A stretch of DNA of 64,000 nt from Nageia nagi (GCA_050084985.1 JBITNC010000002.1:31124001-31188000); one strand, 5' to 3'; positions 20,441-33,166 are shown, numbered from the stretch's first letter. Notes: generated from the letters alone by a model not told the origin. A program made the numbers and translations.

Positions 20441-23252
20441 CCATTTACTATACAAGAATGTGAAAAAATAAGCATGTGGTTTAATAAACAACATTACATG
20501 TTACATTTAATTAATTAAGACATGTTTGATTTAATTCATAAATGTAAATATTTTACAATTCACATAATAATCTATGTACCTAAATACATTTTTCATCTTA
20601 AGAACCGTATATGTAAAGTGATATTATTGAAGCTTATTTTCTTATCTAAAATTAGGCCTTCACCTAGATGCCCACACAAAAGAAGCTTAAGTACTACCAA
20701 TCCTCAACCAATTCACCTTAATCAATATTATACTTTCTCATAATGAGTACCTACTATTTTTCAAGGTTATGATGTTTATTAGATCAACCAAATTATTAAT
20801 TTTGATTAAATTTCAAGTTATTCTCTTAAGTTATCAGAATAATCTTTGAATGGACGTGCGAACATATGGTATCACTACACACATGCTTGTCCACCTATTG
20901 GAGTTATGTCCAAACCAACAAAAGACTTAGAGGTAATTGAGAAGCATAGACTTTTCACCATTTAGATCATCGAACTTAAAAGTTTTAATCCGTATATCCT
21001 TATCTCATGGCTCCTCAAACAAATCATGTTACAAAATGTACATGCAGATGTATTCATTTTAAAGGGTTGCTTATATCCATATTGTATTTTTGTTTGCATA
21101 AACCAATAAATCAAAGAGCATAAAATTAATAATCATCCATTCATAACTTGAAACTTTAGGAGTCCAATGGGTTTTATTTACCAACCCCTAAAGGACATCT
21201 TTACATAAATCCATAATTTTCACAAGTGCATACTTAATTTTATTTAAAGAATGATTACTTAGGGAAGTAATAAACATCCATCTCTTAGCATAATAAAAAG
21301 GCATCAAATATTCCATATAACTTGAAAATTTAAGTAAAAATATCTTATCAAATATTCCATGCATCATTCTCATAACTTGCATAAGTTCATCCATCACTTT
21401 GCATAAGGAATTTATGGTAAATACTAGAAAAATCTAAGCAATAGTCACACCATATTTGCATAAAAATTTTAAGTAAAAATATAAAATTTCTTTTTTACTT
21501 AAATTGATCTAAAAATAACATGATAGGATGCTTAGTTTACTTTAGAAATGTCAAATTTATACCATTAAAAAATTACTTAAGAATTACCACTTTTACTAAA
21601 GTAATACTTAAAACGTAAGCAAAAAAAATTCCTTTAAATAATATCATTGCAATTGTTTTAACCTTAGGAAAGAGATTTAACTAAGGAAAAATGTTTTTTT
21701 TATCACTTTTAATAAGTAATTGCATTCTTCAAAGAAATTTATTTGTAAGCATATAAAAAATTCCTTTTTTAAATATAAAAGAAATACCCTTAAAAATATA
21801 TTTAAAAGGAACGATGACCCAAAAAAAAAGGAATGATTACAAGCATTAAATTTGAAGGTAGAGTTTACTCAAGCATTAAATTTGGAACAAGAGTTTACTG
21901 TAAATAATAAAAAAGAAGACTTTTACCCCCTACGCAGACCAAGAAGGACAAGGTTATTAAATAATGATAAACATTTGGTAGAGAGAACAATGATGGTAAA
22001 AAAATAAAAATAAATAAAGACACCCATAAAAAACTAGACACTCCTCCAAGCAACGCCAAGTGTGAGGAAGGAACAGGAGGGAAACAAAGAAGGTACAACC
22101 ATTGGGAGGTGATAGGTGCCGGGTGAGGAGGGAGGCGTGTAGAGAATGGAGGTTTGGTGGTGGGCAGTTGTGAGAGAGGAGAGCGGCCAGGTGGAGGAAG
22201 AAGGGGTCATGTAGGTGGAGTGGGAGGCAACAACATGAGGGATGGGAGATGCACAGCCACACGAGGACAAATAGGGTTTCCATAGCACAGAAGGATGAGA
22301 ACCTTGCGGTTAAAGAAGGCACCAGCTCAAGTCAAGGCAACACCAACTAGCCAAACAACAAACGTCACCAAAAAAATTACATTGTAAGAGAATCGAATGA
22401 CGGGGAGGCAAAATAATCTTCCAAGGTTGGGTAGAGAGTGGAGCAAGTGGTGGAAGGATGTTGTTCAAAAAAAATGCAGCAACCCTCCAAAGGGGGATTT
22501 TTATTTGTGTTAGGGAAGCAAGGCCCCCTCCTGAGCTAGGCACCATGCATGACTGAGATGTGCTAACTCAAAAGATTTTTATTTTTCTTTTGATATATCC
22601 AAGGGAGGTTGTCCTCCAAAAAAATTGTAAAAAAAATTTAGAACACAACATAGTTTGGTTTTTTTTATCTGAGATAAATCTAACTAAAAAATATTATTTT
22701 ATGAGAGAAAGTATTCAAATATATAAATGTTATATAAAAAATGTAATAAATAAAAGTTTACCTTTTATTAAGTAGAAACTAAAAAATAAGGCTTTTGTAA
22801 TATTATTTGTATAATATTACACAAATTTTATATACAAACCTCATTGAAAACATTCGTGGCAATTTGTAACTAAATTGCTAGTAAAAAGGATATTAGTATA
22901 AGCAAAAATCATATTACAATTTTTGTTGGCCATAAGATTATAGCAATAAATATATATATATAATTGCAAACAAAGAATTGCAACTAACATAGATATTGTT
23001 AGTATAAACAACAATTGCTTTATATTGCTAAAAAAAATTGCAAACAAAAAAAATGACAGCATATAACTTATATGTAATATCATAAGTCAATAATCCAACA
23101 AATAATTAAGGAGCAGGAAATTTATACCTTCTCTTGATTTTACCTCAACAATAGAGTGTAGTGGGATGAGGAATGGAGACCTCCAATATGTATCAGAAAA
23201 GCTTTCACACCAAAGAGAAGAGCTTCCACACCAAGAAGAGTTTCCACACCAA
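20441..23252 (-). other. E2 long leader between primer site and gag (about 2.8 kb)
   Basis: No gene is convincing here. The gag-proximal part (20441-21500) is homologous to the leaders of E3 (28610-29650) and E4 (54240-55300), including the conserved stretch near 20855-20945 around TGGTATCACTACACACATGC. A G-rich block at about 21960-22560 differs from the blocks in E3 and E4. The primer-proximal end (TTCTCTTGATTTTACCTCAA) is conserved again. Open frames at 21895-22546 are composition artefacts as far as I can tell. Such a leader is long for a copia element. Confidence 0.65.
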
Positions 23253-23264
23253 GCTCTGATACCA
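23253..23264 (-). other. Primer-binding site of E2 (tRNA-iMet type)
   Basis: The minus strand reads TGGTATCAGAGCTTGGTGTG two bases inside the LTR. TGGTATCAGAGC is the standard plant copia primer site complementary to initiator tRNA-Met. Confidence 0.85.
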
Positions 23265-23266
23265 AA

Positions 23267-23415
23267 TGTGAGAATTGAACTAATACATGAACAACTCTAA
23301 ACTTTCAAGATTACATGAAAGCTCACAATTCACATCTAACAAACTCACAAAGTAATCTCACAAAGATAACACAAGATGTAAATGGTTCCTTCAACTAAAA
23401 GCACATCCACTAACT
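23267..23415 (-). repeat. E2 5' LTR, left piece interrupted by E3
   Basis: Starts TGTGAGAATTGAACTAATAC and runs to CACATCCACTAACT; the LTR resumes at 31598 with TAACTAGATCTC. TAACT (23411-23415) is the target duplication of E3. Confidence 0.82.
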
Positions 23416-23914
23416 TGAAAGAACCAACACTAACAAGATAATTTCTAAACAACTAAGATCATATGAAAGCTCTCAATTGACATCCAACTATCACATAAAG
23501 TAATTTCACAAAGATAACACAAGATGTAAATGGTTCTTTCAACTAGGAGTACATCCACTAACTAGATCTTCACTTCAATTACAAATACAACTTTTTTACA
23601 ATTCTTCTATTCTTTTCTCATAATCACTATCCTATAGCATAACTTTACTCCACAATTGGTGTATGATCACAAAGAGGGAGCCTTCTATTTATAGGTCAAA
23701 ATCCCTCTTTGGATCACTCTTTTATCCAATGTACAAAAACATGACATGCGCATTCTTTTACCTAATGGGCATGCTCATGACATAGAGTGTAGGATAAATT
23801 ACATTATCATATTCACTTAAATACTTAAGGTATCAAATGATACCTTTAAGTATTAGTGAACTTACATAGAAGATTTAATACAACTTTTACAATAATGTAT
23901 TATACATTCCAACA
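23416..23914 (-). repeat. E3 3' LTR (family A)
   Basis: 499 bp, TGAAAGAACC to TTCCAACA on the plus strand. The TATA hairpin (about 23664-23716) and the palindrome (around 23830) are both present. Confidence 0.88.
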
Positions 23915-24720
23915 CTCCCTTTTAATGCAATATTAGGATAGAGCGAGTAAAAAAGAAGAAAAAAAGAAAGTAAGCGAGTTTTTCTCCAAACAGATACAAT
24001 GGAGATGAAAACTTTACATATTTGTGAAGTAAAAAAGATTTAGTTTGAGACTCACTACTTTGCCAAATACAATCATCAACCATAATTAATTTCAATGTAC
24101 ATGAAGTAGTCATCCAATTAAAAGTCATGAAGAGTCTCCAAGAGCCTGCATACCTGAGGTAAGTAACTTGCAATCTCAAAGGAACTTGCAAATCATAAAC
24201 AACTCAAATAACAAGATCAATTAGGTGCAATATATTCATCTCATCAAAGATAGATGAATCAGACAAATGCCATCATGAATTGATCAATGATGCACTATAA
24301 GTCATCACGAAGATGCCATGCCAAAAATTTATAGTCATCTGCTGTATATAAAATATATGTTGATTATCATTACAAAATAGAGCATGCATATACGAATTCC
24401 TTACATATGGATAACTAAATAGTGTCAAAAGATACATAAGAGTTCCTCGCACATGGATAATTAAATAATGCTAGATTGATAAAAAAATAGAGCATGCACA
24501 TACGAGTTCTTCACATATGGATAACTGAACAGTGCTAAAAGACACATAAGAGTTCTTCATACATGGATAACTGAATAGTGCTAGATTAGCCAATTTGTAC
24601 AATAAATTCCTCATGTAGAGTGAACTTACCATGAAGGTGTACAACAAAGTCAACATTATATAGCACAAAATCCTTTTAAGGGTGAAGTTGTCATCATAAA
24701 TATGAATTCAACATAAGAAT
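23915..24720 (-). other. E3 3' UTR with polypurine tract and short tandem units
   Basis: CTCCCTTTTAATGC at 23915 is the polypurine complement. At 24370-24620 lie four or more copies of a unit around ACATATGGATAACTGAACAG and CACATAAGAGTTCTTCA. The minus-strand frame at 24471-24668 follows these repeats and is not a gene. Confidence 0.7.
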
Positions 24721-27700
24721 TCAAACTTCACTCCCCCTTGAAGGCAACTTCATTAATCCAATAACATCGCTAAACTTACAGAACTGAACTCCCAAGAGGG
24801 GCTTGGTGAACAAATCAACGAAGTTCAAGGTGGATGGACAATACTCCAGATGTATGATGCCATCAAGAATCCTTTCCTTAATAAAATGGGCATGGATTTC
24901 CATATGTTTTGTTCTTTAATGAAACATAGGATTCTTAACTAAAGAAATAACTGATTGACTATCTGAAAAAATCAAAGATAAGCTATCTTGCTTATACCTA
25001 ATTTTTTTCAGAAGATGTCTTAACCAAATGGCTTCCTGGGCTGCAACAGACATGGCATGATATTCAACTTTTATGATGGAAAGAGAAATAGTAGGCTATT
25101 TCTTAAAAGCCTAAGAGATAGCACCTGAATCAATACTAAACACATACACAGAGGTTAACTTCTTATCATCTCTATCTCTTCCATTGTGAGAATTTGAGAA
25201 TCCAGAGAGAATAAATGAGAGCAACTCGGAATACTTGAAATCAATATCTTTAATCCTTACAACATATTTCAAGATTTGTTTAACAGCATCAAAGTGTTCA
25301 ACATAAAGTTTCTGCATGAATCATGCCATCAAATTTACTACAAAGGTAATATCTGGCCTAGATATAGTCAAATACAAAAAATTACCAATTAATTACCTGT
25401 AAGCTGTAACATCAACTAACTGAAAGTTGGAGCTTAGAGAAATAATGATTCCAAAAAAGATTAGGATTGCAGCATATCTACTTTTTCATTCTAAACTTCT
25501 ACAAGATGTTTGATATATATTTAGATTGATTGAGGTAAGTATAATCTTTGTATTGATACACTTGCATTCCAAGATAGTAATGCAAGAGACCAAGATTAGT
25601 CATTTCAAACATTAACTTCAATTTGGATATGCACTCTTGAATGATTTTATCATTGTTCTTAGTAATTTAAAGATCATCCACATAAAAAAAAATTAAGACC
25701 ACGTCTTTTTCTTGATTGAGCACATATAGATTGGAGTCAAAAAAACACTTGAAGAATCTAATATCTACAAAGTACCTTGAAATCTTTGTACACCAGGTTC
25801 TAGGTGCTTGCTTAAGTTTATAGAATGACTTCTTTAACTTGCACATAAAGGATTCTTTACCTTCCACAATAAACCCTTCTAGTTGATTCATGAAGATTTT
25901 CAAATCTAAGTCACCATTGAGAAATGCACTCTTGACATCAAGTTGAAAAACTTTTCATCTTTAAGCTACAGAAAAAGCAATAATAACTCTCACAGTAGGC
26001 ATCTTTGCCATGAGAGCAAAGGTTTTCTCATAATCTACATCGTATTTTTAAGTAAAACCTTTAACTACTAACCTTGCCTTGTATTTTTCAATATCTTCAA
26101 CTGATTTGAACTTGATCTTGTAAATTCATTTATTACCAATCACATTCTTTTCATTAGGATAAGGAACCAAGTTTTAAGTTTTATTTTTCATAAGCACCTC
26201 ATACTCCACTTTCATGGCTTCCATCTAACACTCCTGCTTAGAAGCTTTATTGAAAGTTGAGGGCTCATACTTGTTATCAATCTTGGTAATTAAAGATTTG
26301 TTCAAGGTCATGCTCCTTGTTACCCTTTGTGTTGGAGAATTTTGTTCCTAAGGTGACTTGTCTACATCAATATCCAATCAGCTTAGAGCAACTAAAGAGT
26401 CCTTTAAATCATCAACATCCTCATTAGAAGTAGATTCTTTAAGAAGTTTATTAAACTTTACATCCCTTGAAATGAACACTGCTTTATAGGTTGGAGAGTA
26501 AAACCTATAGCCTTTATGTTGACTATCATAACCAACAAAGATGCATTTTCAGCTCTTTTATCCAACTTTTTTTCTCAAAAATAATGTAGGAGAATGCTTC
26601 ACAACCAAACACCCTAAGGTGAAAAATGTTAGGTTTTCTTCTTGACCATGCTTCAAAAGGAGTTTTACTCTGAACGACTTTTATGGGACACCTATTCAAG
26701 GTGTAAATAGCAATGCTCACAACTTCACCCCTATTTTTCTTTTCGATAACATCATTCTACTAAGGAGTGTATGGAATTATAAACTACCTCTTGATTCCAT
26801 ACTTAGCATAATAATCATTGAACTCATTGCTATTATATTCTATTCCATTATCTGATCTCAACATTTTGATTTTAAGGTTAATTTGATTCTCAACAGAGGC
26901 TTTAAAAATTTTAAACTCTTAAAAGTTTGATCTTTATGTTCAAGTAGATACCAAAAGGTCATCTTATAAAGTCATCAATGAAAGTCAAGATGTAAGATGT
27001 TCCTTCAAGTGATTTAATCTGAAATGGATCCATCAAATCTGAATGCACAAGTTGAAGAGGTTGAGATGCTCTTGTTGTCTTATCTTTTTCAAATTTTTAT
27101 CTATGCATCTTACCAAAAATGCACTTCTTGCATAGACCAATCGAAGAAAAAATTGAAAGCAAACCTTCCATAAGTTCTTGGTCTTTCATGACTTGAATAC
27201 TCTTATGGTTAAGGTGCTCTAAATGATGGTGCTAAAGATTACCTTTAGAACACACACTAGAGGCAAGACATCTTTGATGAAACTTGATTCACAATGTAAA
27301 GGTTATCTTTCATAGATCCTTTAACTAACATGGTAAATCTTTTCTTAATGCACTAGGATTGAGAGTCAAACTCAAAAGAGTACCTTTTTCTAGCAACTTC
27401 GATCACGAAAAGAAGGTTCATCCTTAACTTAGGAACATAAAGAACATTTTCAAGAACCTTTTCATAGATCAACACACTTCCAATTCCTTGGACTTCGAGG
27501 GTGGAGTTATTACCTATCATAATTGCATATTTTCTATACTTGTAAAAGTTCTCAAACTTTTTCTTTTCAAAGCATAGGCGATTAGCGCAACCAGAATTAA
27601 CAATCCATTCAAATGAAAAAGAATGAAACATGGAGTAGAGCATTGTAGTAAAACAACATGAATATTCTTTTTTCTTTTGTAATTTTTTATATTTTCATTA

Positions 27701-28610
27701 CCTTTGTCTTTTTTCTTTCTTTTCTTTTTATAACAATCAACTTCTTTGTGATCTTGGATGCCACAATAGTTACAATCACCATTAAATTTTTTTAAAAAAT
27801 ATGGATTGTATGCTTTGCCTTTTTCATCTCTTTGCTTAAAATGGTTTTATTACCGTTGTTCTTGCTATTGTTGTTATTTCTATTATTCTTTTTGTTGTTG
27901 TAACCATTACCTCTTTTCTCAAATCTTTTAGACGAAGAAGGATAAGATTTCTTTTGATGGTTGAACTTTTTCTTGAAAAGAGTTTTGATTTCTTCAAAAG
28001 CAATGTTATTATCCTTAAGAGAAGAAATGGACACCTTATTGTTTAGAGTTTCTTTATGCTTCAAAAGGTGCCTTGAAAGGTTCTCAAAAGAGAAGACTTC
28101 TTCATCATCAAACCTTATTTTCATAACTATTACAAAGTTTCTAAACTTTGAAGAAAGACTTTGAAGAATAATGAAGGCCATGAACTCATCATTGATCCAA
28201 TTGCACCAAGCAACAAGTTGGATCTTTAGGTCAATAATTTTGTTCAAAGAGATAGCCATATTTTCATCTTCCTCTTGACAAGATTGAAGTACCTTTTGAA
28301 AGATGGTAAACCTTATTAAAAAGTTTGAACCAAGGTAAATTTGCTTAAGCTTATCCTATGCTTCTTTTGCTAAGGTTGAAGAGGAAATCATTAGGAGCAT
28401 ATAATCTGAAACTACACGGTAAATCATAGACATTGCTAACTCATTATTTGTGTTGTAAGCCTCTAGTACCTTCTCATCTGTAGGAGGTACAAGGTTCTCT
28501 TTCACTGTTTACCAAAGTTTTCTTAGCTGTAATTTACATCTCATCCGAGGTTTCCAAATCTTATAGTTGGAACCATCAAACATGTGTTTGGATAAAAAAG
28601 ATTCTTCCAT
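24721..28610 (-). pseudogene. Ty1/copia gag-pol relic of E3
   Basis: The RNase H end reads IHAHFIKERILDGIIHLEY and LFTKPLL (24721-24903). RT lies at 25667-25903 and reads FIVEGKESFMCKLKKSFYKL, then FYVDDL with the YVDD catalytic motif intact. Integrase and linker lie at 26460-27150 (LNRCPIKVVQSKTPFEAW, ISHLRVFGC-like). Protease/GAG-pre-integrase is at 27353-27643 (WIVNSGCANRLCFEKKKFEN, an altered DSG site). Gag is at 27792-28500 with NWINDEFMAFIILQSLSS. Multiple stops and frameshifts show that no polyprotein is made. It is better preserved than E2. Confidence 0.88.
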
Positions 28611-31083
28611 TTACTACACAAGAATGTGAAATAATAAGCATGTGGTTTCAATAAACAACATTAAATGTTAAGTTTGACCAAGTAAATAATACATGTTATA
28701 TTTAACACTAAAAACATGTTTGATTTGATTTACAAATGCAAAGGTTTTACAACTCAAATAATAACCCATGTGCTTAAATACATTTCTCATCTCAAAAATC
28801 GTAGATGTCGAGTGACATTGTTGAGATTTATTTTCTTCTCTAAAATTAAGCTTTCACTTGGATACCCACATAAGAGGAGCTTAGATCTTACCAATCCTCA
28901 ACCAATTCTTTTTAGGTAGTAATATACTCTCATAAGGAGAAGTACTAGCTATTTTCTAAGGTTTCGATATTTATTAGATCGACCAAATTATTAATCTTGA
29001 TTAAGTTTCAAATCGTTCTATTAGGTTATCAAGATAATTTCTGAATGAACATGCGAATATGTGGTATCACTACATAAATACTTGTCCACCTATTAGAGTT
29101 AAATCCAGACCAACAGAGGACTTAAGGGCAATTAAGAAATACAAACTTTTTACCACTTGAATCATTAAATTTAAAGGCTCCATTTCACCTATCCTCACCT
29201 CATAGCTCCCCAAACAAGTCATGTTGTGGAATGTATATGTGGATGTGTTCATTTGAAGGGGTTGCTTATATCAATGTTTACATTTTTATTTGCATAAGTA
29301 AATAAAATAAAAAATAAAACATGAAGTAAGGAGCATAACATCATCCATTCATAACTAGAACCTTAAAAGTCCAATGGGTTTTATTTACTAACCTCTAGAG
29401 GATATCTTTACATAGGTCCATAAATGTCATCAGTTAAAAAATGATAAATACTTAAGCATAAGCATGTATTAATTCCATGATTTGCATAAGTTAACTTTGC
29501 ATAAAGGATAAATACTCAACATGTATTTAACTTAAAGAATTTAAGTTATAAGCAAGCATCTTAAAAAAAAATTAAGCAAGTATCATCCCTATTAATTTGC
29601 ATAAGTTAACTTTACATAAAGCATAAGCATGCATCAATAACTTAAAATAAGTACTTAAGTATTTATTTAACCAAAAAAATTAAGTGATCTAAAAAATTCA
29701 AAGTAATAGGCATTCCATACTTTGACATAAAGATTTTATTAAAAAATAAACACTTATAAAAATTTAAGTAATAAACATGCAACTTGTTATGAGGATCTAA
29801 AAATTAAGTAAAATACTCGTAATCTTTTCCCCCTTTTTACTTTAAAACAAGATCCTTTAAAAATAATGTTAGTAAAAAAAACATTTTACTCTTCCTAAGG
29901 TAATTTATGATAGACAAAAAAGATTTAGACCTTGAGGAGGAGCCGCTCAGCAGGAGGGTTTCAAAAAAAATTAAAGCATAGGCTTCAAAAGAAGGCATCA
30001 GAAGAAGGTGCGGGAGGATGAGTGGCGAGCCACGGATAGACGAATGATAGGCTATGGTCAAGGGCCACATCAGCGTATGAAGGAGTGATAGGCTACAGTG
30101 GTTTCAAATAGGCCGCAATGGATTTAGTAGGCCATGATGTTTTCAAATAGGTCACGGTAGATTCAGCAGGCCACAATGTTTTCAAACAAGGTGTAGGGAG
30201 AAAATAACGTGCAAGGGTTAGTGATGACCAGGCCATTTTCAAAAGGTCACGAGGAGGGAGAGAAGGCTATGCAAGGAGCCAGACAGATCACACGAGGGGC
30301 CGAAGTTTGAGGGTCATCGGTGGGAGATGCCAACGAAGCAGAGTGGAGGAGCCAGCAAGGGGTTGCGTAATAGCTAATCAGGTCTAACCCTTTCTATGCG
30401 TAGATGTTAGAAAATCGAAGGAGCATGATTTGCAGAGGTCCACATAACGTGGAGAAGTAAACCGTTGATGAAGAAGTCAAAAAATCCAAGGAGCCCTTCA
30501 AATCTTTTGCCTGTTGTATGGTAAAGCATGGCAATCATGCTCCACTAAACTTCTCATGGGATTCTGGGAACTAATATGTATAATTTTTGAAATTTTTGAT
30601 AAAACCTCACAATGGGTTATAAACAAATACAACTCAAATTTTTCATATAATCTCACAATTTTGAAGTTTTTGATAAAGAGTGTAGCATGGGGTTTTAAAC
30701 AAAAAAAATACATATAGTAATTTTTTTTTAAATAGAACACCCTTTTAAAAGGATAAAAAAATAGCCTTATAAGATAAACAAAAAAAAATTGTTTTGTATA
30801 CTATCCTCTTAAATGAAAAATATGTCAAAGTAATAAGCCCTTTAAAAAAAAATGCAACATAAGAGGTTAGTAAAAAGATGCATTATCGAGCTATTTTAAT
30901 CATATTTACTTAAAAAAGAAGCTAACACATAGGAAAGAATATGTTAGTATCATTAGCAAAATAAGCCCAAAAGATAAAATGAAAGACATTATACCTCCTC
31001 TTGATTTTACCTCACAATGAAGAGTAAGTTGAGGAGTGAAGAAGAGCTTCCACACCAAGGATGTGAAGAGGAGCTTCCAAGGA
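28611..31083 (-). other. E3 long leader between primer site and gag
   Basis: About 2.5 kb without a supported gene. The gag-proximal part matches the leaders of E2 and E4. At 29930-30500 there is a GC-richer block with repeated short units of the GGCCACAATGTTTTCAAA and GGTCACGGTAGATTCAGCAG type, not the same as the blocks in E2 or E4. The last part ends TTGATTTTACCTCACAATGA before the primer site. Confidence 0.65.
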
Positions 31084-31095
31084 GCTCTGATACCA
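31084..31095 (-). other. Primer-binding site of E3 (tRNA-iMet type)
   Basis: Plus-strand GCTCTGATACCA is the complement of TGGTATCAGAGC, three bases from the LTR. Confidence 0.85.
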
Positions 31096-31098
31096 ATT

Positions 31099-31597
31099 TG
31101 AAAGAACTAACACTAATAAGATAATTTCTAAACAACCAAGATCACATGAAAATTCTCAATTCATATCTAACTATCACACAAAGCAATCTCACAAAGATAA
31201 CACAAGATGTAAGTGGTTCCTCCAACTAGAAGTACATCCACTAAATAGATCTTTACTTCAATCACAAATACAACTCTCTTACAAGCCTCTTATTCTTTTC
31301 TCCTAACCACTATCCTATAGCATAATTTACTCCATAATTGGTGTATGATCACAAAGAGGAAGCCTTCTATTTATAGGCCAAAATCCCTCTTTGGATCACC
31401 CTTTTATCCAATGTACAAAAGCATGACATTCACATCCTTTTACCCAAAAGGCATGCTCATGACATGAAATGTAGGACAAGTTACATTATCATATTCACTT
31501 AAATACTTAAGGTATCAAATGATACCCTTAAGTATTATTGAACTTACATAGAAGATTTAATACAAACTTTTACAATAATGCATTATACATTCTAATA
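31099..31597 (-). repeat. E3 5' LTR (family A)
   Basis: 499 bp, starting TGAAAGAACTAACAC and ending TTCTAATA, where the expected CAACA end is mutated. The TATA hairpin and palindrome are conserved. Confidence 0.87.
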
Positions 31598-31951
31598 TAA
31601 CTAGATCTCTCTTAATCTCAAATATGAACTCTTACAATTCTCCTAATGTCATCTCCTAAACACTATCATATAGCATAACTTTACTCCTCAAATTGGTGTA
31701 TGATCCAAAGAAGGAGCCTTCTATTTAGAGGTCAAAATCTCTCTTTGGATCACTCTTTTACCTAATGTACAAAAGTATGACATGCACATCCTTTTACCCA
31801 AGGGCCATGCTCATGACATAGAGTATAAAATAAGTTATATTATCATATTCACTTAAATACTTAAAGTATCAAATGATACCCTTAAGTATTAATGAACTTA
31901 CATAGAAAATTATTACATAACCTTGACAATAATGCATTATACATTCCAACA
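31598..31951 (-). repeat. E2 5' LTR, right piece after E3
   Basis: Resumes with TAACTAGATCTCTC and ends ACATTCCAACA at 31951, directly before CAAAG and the LINE RT sequence. Confidence 0.82.
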
Positions 31952-31956
31952 CAAAG

Positions 31957-32700
31957 GCTAAGAAAAAAAGTATCCAAACACTTAAGAGTTGACACTTATG
32001 ATTCCTCATCTTCCTAAATAATCAAGAAGGAATCATCAATAAAATAACCAATAATTAGATGGCTTTGTGAATTAGGGAGGGAAATGCATGGAATAGAGCC
32101 TTGAGAAACCCTATGGGAAAAGAGATAACCAAAAACTTTTGCATCAATAATGAAAAGAGATGGAGCTAATAGACAACCATACATGACTAGACAAAAAAAA
32201 CTAATAGTTTCAAATTGGTAGTTATTCAAGGTAAGAACAACTAAATCATCTTGAAAATATATATTGATAGAATTGATAAAGTGGGGGCCAAAACCAAGTG
32301 ATTGCATCATTGTAAAGATAAAATACCATTTAATCTTATCATAAGATTTGTCAAAGATAATTTTAATAAAAAGCATATCATGGTATAAAGATCTTGCCCA
32401 TTCTATACCTTCGCACATCGCAAGAACATTATCAATAATATATTTGCTTTGGACGAACCTAGTTTGTTCAAGTCAAACAATAATGGGAAGCAAAGGCCTA
32501 AGCTTGAGAGTTAAGGCCTTAGCAATAATCTTATATTTGCAACTTATAGATATAGCATGTGTGTGGAGCACAAATGAAGTAGTAGTGTGATTCTTGAATG
32601 AACAGAGTGGTGAGACATTTGTGCTTATGAGGGTAATCTTTGTTCAATCTTTGGATGTAGGTTGACTACTCTATATTGAAAGGTTGAAAATAACTAGAAA
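31957..32700 (-). pseudogene. LINE reverse transcriptase fragment (upstream half of the split LINE)
   Basis: Minus-strand reading gives, in LINE order: KIIAKALTLKLRPLLPIIV, then EQTRFVQSKYIIDNVLAM, DMLFIKIIFDKSYDKIKWY (the FDKAYD motif A), SLGFGPHFINSI, a decayed RQGCPLAPSLF-like segment (CLLAPSLFIIDAKVFGYL), and GYFIDDSFLII, a variant of the catalytic DD motif. This is an L1-type non-LTR RT. It continues without a frame break into 1-1770 once the copia composite is removed. The 5' parts of the LINE (endonuclease, ORF1) were not recognised to the right. Confidence 0.85.
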
Positions 32701-32976
32701 TTTAAACAACAATACAAACACATATAAGAAGGGAAAATGCAATAACATAAATACTATAAACACAAGTGTAGAGTGCAAGAAAAGAAAGGAAATCGAGTCA
32801 AGTAACTACTAGCTTCGGTTGTAGTCCAATATTAAGCGTCGAGATACAGATAAAGTCTGACCCAAACATAGGGTCTCATTATCATACCATAAAGCCTCAG
32901 TTAGCTTTACATTCATTCATACACTTAAATGTAAACACATAAATACCCTCAACATAAAGAAGGGCAACATAATGTA
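32701..32976. other. Unassigned AT-rich sequence
   Basis: Between the LINE RT fragment and the solo LTR. I see no gene, repeat or motif I can support. Confidence 0.4.
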
Positions 32977-33166
32977 TATTATGTTGGAATGTATAATGTA
33001 TTATTGTAAAGGTTTGTATTAATCCTCTTTGTAAATTCACTAATACTTAAGATTATCATTATATACCTTAAGTATTTAAGTGAATATGATAATGTAACTT
33101 GTCCTACACTCCATGTCATGAGCATGCCCCTTAAGTAAAAGGGAGTTGCATGTCATGCCTTTGTAC

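Larger units (their letters stand above)
23416..31597 (-). mobile_element. Ty1/copia element E3, complete but decayed
   Basis: 8182 bp with TSD TAACT at 23411-23415 and 31598-31602. LTRs are 23416-23914 and 31099-31597, each 499 bp. A polypurine tract complement (CTCCCTTTTAATG) is at 23915. Pol lies at 24721-28610, a 2.5-kb leader at 28611-31083 and an iMet-type primer site at 31084-31095. It inserted into the right-hand LTR of E2, so it is younger than E2. Confidence 0.88.
1771..31951 (-). mobile_element. Outer Ty1/copia element E2 with nested and rearranged insertions
   Basis: The outer boundaries are an LTR beginning TGTGAGAATTGAAC at 1771 and an LTR ending CCAACA at 31951. Both lie next to a LINE and are flanked by CAGAG/CAAAG. 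The two outer LTRs share the TGTGAGAATTGAAC edge, whereas the other family-A LTRs here begin TGAAGGAAC or TGAAAGAAC. On the minus strand the order is: 5' LTR (31951-31598 plus 23415-23267), primer site (23253-23264), long leader, gag, protease, integrase, RT, RNase H and 3' UTR. The 3' side is disturbed, with a second LTR and 3' UTR (7843-7875 plus 15549-16546) and an inverted pol unit between the two. E3 and the Ty3-type element are inserted later. Confidence 0.7.

Noticed and set aside
21895-22546. Overlapping minus-strand frames in the E2 leader
   Set aside because: They lie in a G-rich, low-complexity block, are rich in Ser, Pro, His and Leu as expected from composition, and have no equivalent in the E3 or E4 leaders.
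23253-23264. TGGTATCAGAGC-like sites considered as tRNA-Met gene fragments
   Set aside because: Only the 12-18 bases complementary to the tRNA 3' end are present, always two or three bases from an LTR, so they are primer-binding sites. I found no tRNA gene in the window.
32348-32590. 80-codon plus-strand frame
   Set aside because: It is the antisense shadow of the LINE RT fragment, whose motifs read clearly on the minus strand.
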